Source: Alphaproteobacteria bacterium
Lineage (GTDB): Bacteria; Pseudomonadota; Alphaproteobacteria; Rickettsiales; JAFLCR01
Direction of reading: 5' to 3'
Assembly: GCA_017302755.1 (NCBI GenBank)
Contig: JAFLCR010000012.1
Span: forward strand, 1 to 20,860
Length of the DNA: 20,860 nt
The translations under genes were made by a program, and so were the position numbers. Below are positions 15,045 to 20,860 of this stretch, in pieces. The notes beneath the pieces were generated by a model. The model worked only from the letters and a program-made list of their open reading frames with translations. It did not search any database and was not told the origin of the DNA. Within the stretch, counting starts at the first letter, position 1, and the number at the start of each line of letters is the position of its first letter.

Positions 15045-16175
15045 ATGCCATCCGTGATCTTCGCGCCACTTTTACCCCTTCCCTGGCTTGCCGCCGCCGG
15101 CGTGCTCAGCGTCGCGCTGCTTGGATTTTCGGCCTATCGCCGCCGCCGCGCGCCGGTCAACGAAGCCGCGGTGCTGGCAGCACTCGCCCTGGTGCTCGCC
15201 CATCCCCAGAAAATCACCGAAACGCGCATTCCGGAAAAAGACCAGGTACTGGTGATCACTGACGGCTCGGCAAGCCAGACGTTGGAAGAACGACGCATCC
15301 AGACGGAACAGGCGGATACGGCACTGCATGCCGCGCTGCGGCCGTTGGCTTCAGAGATAGAAACAGTCTTCCGTCAGCTGCCGGCGGAAGAGGGAACACC
15401 GGTATTCTCCACTCTGCAGAAAATGCTGGAAGAAGTGGATGCTAGCCGTCTTTCCGCCGTGCTGCTGATCACCGACGGCCAGGCGACGGACGGGCCGTCG
15501 GAGATCAGCCTGCCCGCGCCGCTGCATGTGCTGCTGACCGGCAACCAAGCAGGGTTCGACCGCAGGCTGGAAGTAAAACAGGCGCCGGTGTACGGCATTG
15601 TCGGCAAAACCGCTCCCGTCACTTTCCGCGTGATGGACGACGGCGGCGTACCAGCGAAAGAAGCCGCGATCACTCTCACCGCCGATGGCGAAACCATCGC
15701 CTCTCTCAATGTCACGCCTGGAAAACAGGCAACGTTCGAGATTCCCATCCGCCATGCGGGCGATATGACGGTGATGATCTCCACCCCAGGCGTCGGCGGC
15801 GAAGTCACGGAGCGCAACAACCGCCAGGCCTTCACGGTACGCGGCGTGCGTGAGCGCCTGCGCGTGCTGCTGGTTTCCGGAGAGGCGAATATCGGCCAGC
15901 GCACCTGGCGCAATATTCTGAAATCCGACCCGGCCGTCGATCTCGTGCATTTCACGATCCTGCGCAATCCACAAAGCGTCGACCGCACGCCGCCGTCGGA
16001 AATGTCGCTCATTCCGTTTCCGGTGGAAGATCTTTTCAGCAAGAAACTGGACGGTTTCGACCTGATCGTCTTCGACCATTTCGGCCAGAACGGGCTCCTG
16101 CCTTCGCGCTATCTTGAAAATATCGCCAAGCACGTTCGCAAGAAAGCGGGGCTGCTTTATGTCAGCGCGCCCTAA
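15045..16175 (+). CDS. N-terminal half of interrupted membrane protein, partner of DUF58/DUF4159
   Basis: Seen: 376 residues up to an in-frame TAA. Two hydrophobic segments (about 6–30 and 40–52) open the protein. A vWA-like region has VLVITDGSAS and AVLLITDGQATDG. A beta-rich middle follows, then a highly conserved-looking block with RVLLVSGEANIGQRTWRN, DPAVDLVHFTILRNP and DGFDLIVFDHFG, characteristic of the roughly 690-residue 'glutamine amidotransferase-like' membrane proteins (COG5426 type). Known: intact homologues usually follow DUF4159 genes. The match breaks off inside the amidotransferase-like domain at LLYVSAP. The same frame then continues for 314 codons, so this is half of a broken gene rather than a short family. 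Purine-rich AGGAAGGA near 15018–15025 is rather far from the ATG. Confidence 0.8.
   Translation: MPSVIFAPLLPLPWLAAAGVLSVALLGFSAYRRRRAPVNEAAVLAALALVLAHPQKITETRIPEKDQVLVITDGSASQTLEERRIQTEQADTALHAALRPLASEIETVFRQLPAEEGTPVFSTLQKMLEEVDASRLSAVLLITDGQATDGPSEISLPAPLHVLLTGNQAGFDRRLEVKQAPVYGIVGKTAPVTFRVMDDGGVPAKEAAITLTADGETIASLNVTPGKQATFEIPIRHAGDMTVMISTPGVGGEVTERNNRQAFTVRGVRERLRVLLVSGEANIGQRTWRNILKSDPAVDLVHFTILRNPQSVDRTPPSEMSLIPFPVEDLFSKKLDGFDLIVFDHFGQNGLLPSRYLENIAKHVRKKAGLLYVSAP
16173..16175 (+). other. premature in-frame TAA stop
   Basis: The codon after SAP is TAA. The same frame then reads APPVQSPYISFQTGGRETEA and continues without another stop to 17117. A one-base change (for example TAC or TAT to TAA) or a base-call error explains it. 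TAA ends several other genes here (3581, 6036, 7564), so it is not a sense codon in this genome. Confidence 0.85.
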
Positions 16176-17117
16176 GCGCCGCCGGTACAATCGCCTTATA
16201 TCAGCTTCCAGACGGGTGGCCGCGAAACAGAGGCGCTGGAGCGCCTGTTGCCTGCGGCAACAGCGGATAAGGTGGTGCAGAAATCCTTTCTTCCCACGCT
16301 CAGCCCGGCAGGAGAACGCCACCCGGTAACCGCTTCGCTGCGTAGTGCTCCCGAAAAGGGAAAGTGGCTTGGTTATCTGCCGGTGGAAGGCGCCGCCACG
16401 GGCGACGTGCTCCTCACTACTCCCGAAGGTGAACCGCTGATGGTGCTGGCGCATATTGAAAACGGCCGCGTGGCCCAATTCCTTTCTGATCAGCCTTGGC
16501 TTTGGGCGCGCGGCTATGACGGCGGCGGGCCGCATCTGCAACTGCTGCGCCATCTCGTCCATTGGCTGGTGCGCGAGCCGGAACTGGAGGAAGAACGCCT
16601 GAGCGCCGAGGTGAAACCCACGCCCGAGGGAAGCTTTATCCTCAAGGTAACGCGCCATTCCATCAAGGAAACGCTGCCCGCAAGCGTCACGGTGACCGCG
16701 CCGGATAGCGTGTCTTCCCAGCATCCGCTCACGCTTTCCGGCCCCGGTCAGGCGGAAGCGCTGTTGCCGGTCAAACAGCCGGGGCTATATCACATCAGCG
16801 ACGGTGAAATCTCGCGCGAAGTGGTGGTGGGCGACGGCAACAGCAAGGAGTTCGTTGAGGTCGTGGCCACAGAGAAAAAACTCGCGAGCATGACACGGGC
16901 AAGCCATGGGAGCTTTCACTGGCTGGAAAGCGGCGCGCCACGCTTGCGCCGCGTGGAAAGCGGCAGCATGGCCAGTGGGCATGGCTGGATCGGCCTTCCC
17001 AGGCGCAACGCCGGCACCGTCACCGGCGTCCAGGCCGAACCGCTGCTGCATCCGTTATTCTCGGCAGCGCTGATCCTAACGTTGCTGGCCTGGGCCTGGC
17101 ATAGGGAAGCCCGCTAA
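16176..17117 (+). pseudogene. C-terminal half of the interrupted membrane protein
   Basis: Seen: 313 residues in the same frame as 15045–16175, directly after the TAA. No ATG with a ribosome site is near the stop; the first usable start is a TTG at 16248 without Shine-Dalgarno, so reinitiation looks poor. The segment has the rest of the amidotransferase-like domain (FLPTLSPAGERHPVT, VAQFLSDQPWLWARGYDGGG, LLRHLVHWLVREPELEEE), a beta-sandwich region, and a last membrane helix HPLFSAALILTLLAWAW near the C terminus. These are features of the ends of intact homologues. The absence of further stops or frameshifts suggests recent inactivation, a sequence error, or readthrough. The stop codon interleaves with the convergent CBS-protein gene (4-base overlap). 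Confidence 0.75.
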
Positions 17118-18403
17118 AATTCCGGCTTCTTCATAACGTGAATCTTATCGACGCGCCTGCCGTCCATGTCGATGACCTCAAAAAGGTAACCGCCGAAATC
17201 AAAGCCCTCACCTTCTTTCGGAATCGTGCCCATTCTGGCCAGCACAAACCCGGCAGCCGTGTGGTAATCCCCCTCCTCGTCCTCGCTAATCTTGATGCCG
17301 AAGTGTTCGCGCAGCGCGTCGATGGGTGTGCCGCCGTCCACCAGCCAGGAGCCGTCGCTGCGAAGCACGATATCCGGGTTATGGCCTTCTTCGTCCGGCA
17401 GCACCCCGACAATGGCTTCCAGAATATCGGTTGCCGAGAGTACGCCCTGCAGGCCTCCATACTCGTCGAGCACCACGGCAAGGTGAATGGAGGCTTTCTT
17501 CAGAATCTCCAACGCCTGAATGGTGGAAGCGCTGTCGTAGAGCACCGGCGCCGGTTTGACGGCGGCACGAATATCCAGCTCGCGGCCATGCAGAATCTCG
17601 TCGAGAAGGTCGCGAGCCTGCACGATGCCGAGCACATTGTCCACACTGCCTTCGCAGGCGGGAAACCGCGAGTACGGCGTGGCGTCGAGCTTGACCATCA
17701 CTTCTTTTTTGCCGTCGTTCACGTCGATCCACACCACGTCGGTGCGCGGCGTCATGAACGCCTTCACCGGCTTGTCAGCAAGACGCATGACGCTATCCAG
17801 CATGCGCTTTTCCTCGGCTTCGAACAAGCCGCTCTGCACACCTTCGGCGATCAGCGCCTTGACTTCCTCTTCGATGACATCGTCACGGTCGCGCCTTCCT
17901 TCGCCGAACAGCCGCAACACGCAGCGTGATGACAGACCGAGCAACTTCACCACCGGCGCACCCAGCCACGCCAGCACCGCCATCACGGGCGCACCCGCAC
18001 AAGCCATGCTTTCCGGGTGACGCAACGCCATCTGCTTGGGCACTAGCTCGCCGATTACCACGGAGAAATACGTGACGACCGCGACCACCGCCGTGGCGGC
18101 CAGTGCCCTGGCAAGCTCGACGTCTAGCTGAAATTGCTCGATGAGCACTTTCTCCACGTCGCCGCTGAATGCCGCGCCGCTGACCATGCCCGCCAGAATG
18201 CCGATTACCGTGATGCCAACCTGCACCGTGGACAGCATGCGCTCCGGGGCTTCGGCAAGCTTGAGCGCCATGCCCGCACCAAAACGGTTTTCTTCGGAGA
18301 ATTTTCTCAGCAAGGGTTTGCTGGAAGAGACGATCGCCAGCTCGCTCATGGCGAAGAAGCCGTTAAGCAGAATCAACAGAAGAACGAGGATCAACTCCGC
18401 CAT
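17114..18403 (-). CDS. CNNM/HlyC-CorC family protein with DUF21 and CBS domains
   Basis: Membrane protein of the CNNM/CorC family, probably involved in magnesium or cobalt transport. Seen: 429 residues from MAELILVLLLILLNGFFAMSE. The DUF21 membrane domain spans about 1–190 with several helices, including VGITVIGILAGM and VVIGELVPKQMALRHPE. A CBS pair follows (about 205–335, with MTPRTDVVWID and VVLDEYGGLQGVLSATDILE). The C-terminal CorC_HlyC domain covers about 345–425 (DYHTAAGFVLARMG). The frame extends to 18526, but the added residues are not membrane-like and MAEL is the family start. Known: the old name 'hemolysin' is misleading; CorC-type proteins export Mg2+. It follows the NTR-like gene by 29 bases and is probably the last gene of the dnaK–dnaJ strand group. 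Confidence 0.92.
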   Translation of the reverse strand: MAELILVLLLILLNGFFAMSELAIVSSSKPLLRKFSEENRFGAGMALKLAEAPERMLSTVQVGITVIGILAGMVSGAAFSGDVEKVLIEQFQLDVELARALAATAVVAVVTYFSVVIGELVPKQMALRHPESMACAGAPVMAVLAWLGAPVVKLLGLSSRCVLRLFGEGRRDRDDVIEEEVKALIAEGVQSGLFEAEEKRMLDSVMRLADKPVKAFMTPRTDVVWIDVNDGKKEVMVKLDATPYSRFPACEGSVDNVLGIVQARDLLDEILHGRELDIRAAVKPAPVLYDSASTIQALEILKKASIHLAVVLDEYGGLQGVLSATDILEAIVGVLPDEEGHNPDIVLRSDGSWLVDGGTPIDALREHFGIKISEDEEGDYHTAAGFVLARMGTIPKEGEGFDFGGYLFEVIDMDGRRVDKIHVMKKPEF

Positions 18404-18432
18404 GGCAACGCCGTTATGGAAAACGCAGGCTT

Positions 18433-18867
18433 CTAGTGTACACCCGCGGGCAACTCGCGCAACCGTCCCAATTCCCTGGCAAGGTGAGGATACTCCCGTT
18501 CCGGAATCGGAACACTGCCGCCGCATGTGGAATAAACATGGAGGCTGCCCCGTTCATCCTTGCTTGCAAAGACAAGGTATTTCTTTCCTTGCTCGAACAG
18601 GTAGCCGCAGAACCAGTGATCCATCACCTTCACGGTTCCGCCTTCACCTTTGAACGCTTCGGTAGCGCGCAGCATCACTTCGTGCGGATCCTGCTTGTTC
18701 CAGGGCAGGAGAGACTTGCTGACATCTGTCACTTCGCCGACGAATATCCGTTCCGACTCCTGCACGCGCTTTTCAAATGAAGCAGGCTGGCATTCGCAGG
18801 CGCATGCTATCGCCGGAAAGAAAAGCATGGCCGCCAGCAGCGAAGCGAAACCACACGGACGCGTCAT
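18433..18867 (-). CDS. secreted TIMP/NTR-like small protein
   Basis: Seen: 144 residues. An N-terminal signal peptide (about 1–23, hydrophobic FASLLAAMLFFPAIA) is followed by mature CECQPASFEKRVQESERIFVGEV. The spacing of Cys24, Cys26, Cys87 (FCGYLFEQGKKYLVFA) and Cys115 (STCGG) resembles the bacterial tissue-inhibitor-of-metalloproteinase or netrin-module fold, an OB-type beta barrel with an N-terminal Cys-x-Cys. Known: bacterial NTR-like proteins are found in many genomes with unknown roles; protease inhibition is shown only for the animal proteins. The start codon overlaps the dnaJ stop by 4 bases (ATGA), so translation is probably coupled to dnaJ. Inference: an exported, disulphide-bonded periplasmic or surface protein. 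Function unknown. Confidence 0.75.
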   Translation of the reverse strand: MTRPCGFASLLAAMLFFPAIACACECQPASFEKRVQESERIFVGEVTDVSKSLLPWNKQDPHEVMLRATEAFKGEGGTVKVMDHWFCGYLFEQGKKYLVFASKDERGSLHVYSTCGGSVPIPEREYPHLARELGRLRELPAGVH

Positions 18868-20006
18868 TCTTTGAGATCGTCCCAGAATTCCTTGACCTTA
18901 GAGAAGAAACCTTCCGTCTCCGGCTGGTTCTTGTCTGATTCGGATTCCTCAAATGTCTTGAGCAAATCGCGCTGCTTCTTGGAAAGGTTCACCGGCGTTT
19001 CCACGGTGACGTGAATATAGATGTCGCCTTTTCCAGGGCTACGAAGCACAGGCATACCCTTGCTTTTCAGCCGGAACTGATCCGCGCTCTGCGTGCCTGC
19101 GGGAATCGTAATCTTAGCGCGTGAGCCGTCGAGCGTCGGCACTTCGATCGAGCCTCCAAGCGCGGCCGTGGTCATGCGGATCGGCACGCGGCAATGCAGG
19201 TTCGCTCCCTCACGCTTGAAGAAGCGGTGCGGGGCGATGGTAAGGAAGATGTAGAGATCGCCCGCCGGCCCGCCGCGCGCGCCTGCCTCGCCTTCGCCGG
19301 CCAGGCGAATGCGTGTGCCTTCCTCCACACCGGGCGGGATGTTGACCGAAAGGGATTTTTCTTTCCGAACCCGCCCCGAACCGCCACATTTGCGACAAGG
19401 ATCCTTGATGGTGCGCCCCATGCCGCCGCAGCCGTGGCAGGTGCGCTCGATGGTGAAGAACCCTTGCTGAGCACGAACTTTTCCTGCGCCGTTGCAGACG
19501 CTGCAGGTAACGGGCTTGGTGCCGGGCGCAGCGCCTGAACCGCTGCAGTCATCGCAAGACGCGCTGGTGGTGACACGCACTGTTTCCTGCTTGCCCTTAT
19601 ACGCGTCCTCCAGCGAGATCTGCATGTTGTAGCGCAGATCCGAACCCCGCGACGTGCCACCGCCCTGGCCGCCGCCACGCCGGCCGCCCATGAATTCGCC
19701 GAACAGATCTTCGAAGATGTCGGAAAATCCGGAGGAGTTGAAATCGAACCCGCCAGCGCCCGCACCGCCGCCCATGCCGCCTTCAAAGGCGCCGTGGCCA
19801 TAACGGTCATACGCCGCGCGTTTCTGATCGTCCTTCAGGACGTCATAAGCTTCGCTGATTTCCTTGAATTTCTGCTCGGCCGCCTTGTCGCCGGGGTTTT
19901 TATCCGGGTGATATTGCATGGCCAGCTTGCGGTAGGCTTTCTTCAGCTCCTCCGCCGAGACGCCTTTTGATACACCGAGCAGTTCGTAAAAATCGCGTTT
20001 TGCCAT
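18864..20006 (-). CDS. dnaJ: chaperone protein DnaJ (Hsp40)
   Basis: Co-chaperone that delivers clients to DnaK and stimulates its ATPase. Seen: 380 residues, full length. The J domain (about 4–68) has His33-Pro34-Asp35. A Gly/Phe-rich linker follows (about 74–118). Four CXXCXGXG zinc motifs have cysteines at 151/154, 168/171, 190/193 and 204/207. The two C-terminal substrate domains include LYIFLTIAPHRFFKREG and GDIYIHVTVETP. All key residues are intact. It lies 156 bases after dnaK on the same strand, and that gap contains strong inverted repeats. The stretch before the ATG (GGTAGAAAAATTTC) has only a weak ribosome site. The NTR-like gene starts within its stop codon. Confidence 0.97.
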   Translation of the reverse strand: MAKRDFYELLGVSKGVSAEELKKAYRKLAMQYHPDKNPGDKAAEQKFKEISEAYDVLKDDQKRAAYDRYGHGAFEGGMGGGAGAGGFDFNSSGFSDIFEDLFGEFMGGRRGGGQGGGTSRGSDLRYNMQISLEDAYKGKQETVRVTTSASCDDCSGSGAAPGTKPVTCSVCNGAGKVRAQQGFFTIERTCHGCGGMGRTIKDPCRKCGGSGRVRKEKSLSVNIPPGVEEGTRIRLAGEGEAGARGGPAGDLYIFLTIAPHRFFKREGANLHCRVPIRMTTAALGGSIEVPTLDGSRAKITIPAGTQSADQFRLKSKGMPVLRSPGKGDIYIHVTVETPVNLSKKQRDLLKTFEESESDKNQPETEGFFSKVKEFWDDLKE

Positions 20007-20041
20007 GAAATTTTTCTACCGAATGTCTGGCAAACGCCGTC

Positions 20042-20079
20042 ATCGCCCGAGTTTGCTAGTAAGCAAACTATAGGGCGAT
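20042..20079 (-). repeat. long hairpin A in the dnaK–dnaJ spacer
   Basis: Seen: outer arms ATCGCCC/GGGCGAT (20042–20048 and 20073–20079) and inner arms AGTTTGCT/AGCAAACT (20050–20057 and 20062–20069) around a 4-base loop, with a small 1/3-base internal loop between them. It ends 35 bases upstream of the dnaJ ATG and is not followed by a T-run, so it is not a standard terminator. The outer arm is shared with a competing hairpin B. Possible roles are mRNA processing, translation control or thermosensing. Confidence 0.7.
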
Positions 20080-20115
20080 CCATGAATGCGCTATGGCTTT
20101 CTGGATGGCCCTATA
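20069..20115 (-). repeat. competing hairpin B in the dnaK–dnaJ spacer
   Basis: Seen: 20069–20076 (TATAGGGC) pairs with 20108–20115 (GCCCTATA), and 20078–20082 (ATCCA) with 20102–20106 (TGGAT), separated by a single mismatch, around a 19-base loop. The arm 20069–20079 is also needed for the outer stem of hairpin A, so the two cannot form fully together. The inner stem of A could still coexist with most of B. Confidence 0.6.
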
Positions 20116-20130
20116 ACCCGCAAGCGGATT

Positions 20131-20154
20131 CGGGCCACGACGCCGCGTGGCCCG
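20131..20154 (-). terminator. GC-rich hairpin C just after dnaK
   Basis: Seen: CGGGCCACG and CGTGGCCCG, a 9-base perfect stem with a 6-base loop, beginning 8 bases after the dnaK stop codon. On the dnaK strand no T-run follows, so it is more likely a 3'-end stabiliser or partial terminator that lowers dnaJ relative to dnaK than a full intrinsic terminator. Confidence 0.5.
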
Positions 20155-20162
20155 TTTAAGTG

Positions 20163-20860
20163 TTATCCAGCTTTCTTAGTGTCGTCCTTGATTTCCTCGT
20201 AATCGGCATCGACCACTTTCTCCTGGCTCTCGCCGGAGGAAGAGGCTTCGCCCTCGGCACTGCCAGAAGCCGCGGCCGCGTCGGATTGCGCCTTGTAGAG
20301 CGCTTCGCCGAGCTTCATGGAAGCCTGGGCCAAGGCCTCGCTGGCCTTCTCGATGCGTTCCACGTCTTCCGCCTCGATCGCCGATTTCACCTCGGCTACC
20401 GCCGACTCGATCGCGGATTTCTCGGTCGCGGCAATCTTGTCGCCGAACTCCTTGAGGTTCTTCTCGGTCTGATAGACGAGCGCATCGGCGCGGTTCTTGG
20501 CTTCGATGAGGGCTTTCCTCTTCTTGTCCTCGGAAGCATGCGCTTCAGCGTCCTTGACCATCTTTTCGATATCGGAATCGGAAAGGCCACCCGAAGCCTG
20601 GATGCGGATCTGCTGCTCCTTGTTGGTCGCCTTATCCTTCGCCGAGACGTTCACGATGCCGTTGGCGTCAATGTCGAAGGTGACCTCGACCTGCGGCATG
20701 CCGCGCGGCGCGGGCGGCAGGCCCACAAGATCGAACTGCCCGAGCAGCTTGTTGTCCGCCGCCATCTCGCGCTCGCCCTGGAACACGCGGATCGTCACCG
20801 CGGTCTGGTTGTCGTCGGCGGTCGAGAAGACCTGGCTCTTCTTGGTCGGGATCGTCGTGT
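20163..20860 (-). CDS. dnaK: chaperone protein DnaK (Hsp70), C-terminal part only
   Basis: Seen: about 232 codons, open to the right window edge. The first visible residues (IPTKKSQVFSTADDNQ) belong to the substrate-binding beta domain. VTIRVFQGEREMA, GLPPAPRGMPQVEVTFDIDA and GIVNVSAKDKATNKEQ follow. The helical lid then runs over about 120 residues, and the protein ends in a Ser/Glu/Ala-rich disordered tail with the DnaK-type terminus VVDADYEEIKDD. The ATPase domain lies outside the window. Codon choice is strongly G/C-ending, as expected for a highly expressed gene. An internal GTG at 20798 is not a real start. dnaJ follows on the same strand. Confidence 0.97.
   Translation of the reverse strand, partial: TTIPTKKSQVFSTADDNQTAVTIRVFQGEREMAADNKLLGQFDLVGLPPAPRGMPQVEVTFDIDANGIVNVSAKDKATNKEQQIRIQASGGLSDSDIEKMVKDAEAHASEDKKRKALIEAKNRADALVYQTEKNLKEFGDKIAATEKSAIESAVAEVKSAIEAEDVERIEKASEALAQASMKLGEALYKAQSDAAAASGSAEGEASSSGESQEKVVDADYEEIKDDTKKAG

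Noticed and set aside
15351..16724. 457-codon minus-strand open frame spanning the TAA
   Set aside because: It is antisense to the interrupted membrane protein. The composition is Arg/His/Gln-rich with no recognisable domain, as expected of a shadow of a GC-rich gene. The plus-strand product matches a known family on both sides of the stop.
16248..17117. Independent gene starting at TTG 16248
   Set aside because: No ribosome site, and the upstream codons 16176–16247 continue the same protein in frame, so it is the 3' part of the broken gene.
1..20860. tRNA, rRNA, CRISPR arrays, insertion sequences or a defence system
   Set aside because: None seen in any intergenic space. The gaps are short, and the inverted repeats found lack the spacing of a CRISPR array or the ends and transposase of a mobile element.

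Overview
The window is about 20.9 kb of dense, GC-rich bacterial chromosome that reads as an alphaproteobacterium. The signs are a DUF58–DUF4159 gene pair, an SDR–uvrC–pgsA order, a YmdB-type phosphodiesterase, a PomA-like MotA with MotB, and dnaK followed by dnaJ. I cannot name a genus. There are no tRNA or rRNA genes, insertion sequences, CRISPR arrays or prophage genes. Nearly all the sequence is housekeeping or envelope genes with short or overlapping junctions.

Layout. 1–3581 (+): a DUF58 protein (5' end at the window edge) and a large membrane protein ending in DUF4159, overlapping by 4 bases. 3578–5136 (−): a PuuD-like class I amidotransferase and, overlapping it by 4 bases, an RsuA/RluB-type pseudouridine synthase. 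5242–7564 (+): stator genes motA and motB, then a YmdB-family phosphodiesterase. 7561–12520 (−): an SDR resembling pteridine reductases, uvrC, an AT-rich orphan gene, pgsA, and a small SAM methyltransferase. 12632–14392 (+): a KefB/KefC-type cation/proton antiporter. 14373–14942 (−): rsmD. 15045–17117 (+): a roughly 690-codon membrane protein of the kind that normally accompanies DUF58/DUF4159, broken by an in-frame TAA. 17114–20860 (−): the 3' part of dnaK, then dnaJ, a secreted TIMP/NTR-like protein, and a CBS-domain CNNM/HlyC protein.

How the genes relate. Two parts of one probable envelope-associated module (DUF58 and DUF4159 at the left, their usual partner at 15–17 kb) lie about 11.5 kb apart, and the distant part carries a premature stop. 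MotA and MotB form an ion-driven stator. DnaK and DnaJ form a chaperone pair, separated by a 156-base spacer rich in inverted repeats. uvrC and pgsA are ordinary neighbours here, but an AT-rich gene of unknown function sits between them.

Most worth a second look: (1) the in-frame TAA at 16173–16175; (2) the dnaK–dnaJ spacer, where two hairpins compete for the same arm; (3) the low-GC orphan gene at 8759–9571; (4) a small secreted NTR-like protein overlapping the dnaJ stop codon; (5) the 294-base AT-rich gap at 11507–11800 holding a perfect DnaA box. I did not find a clearly new multi-gene defence or mobile system.
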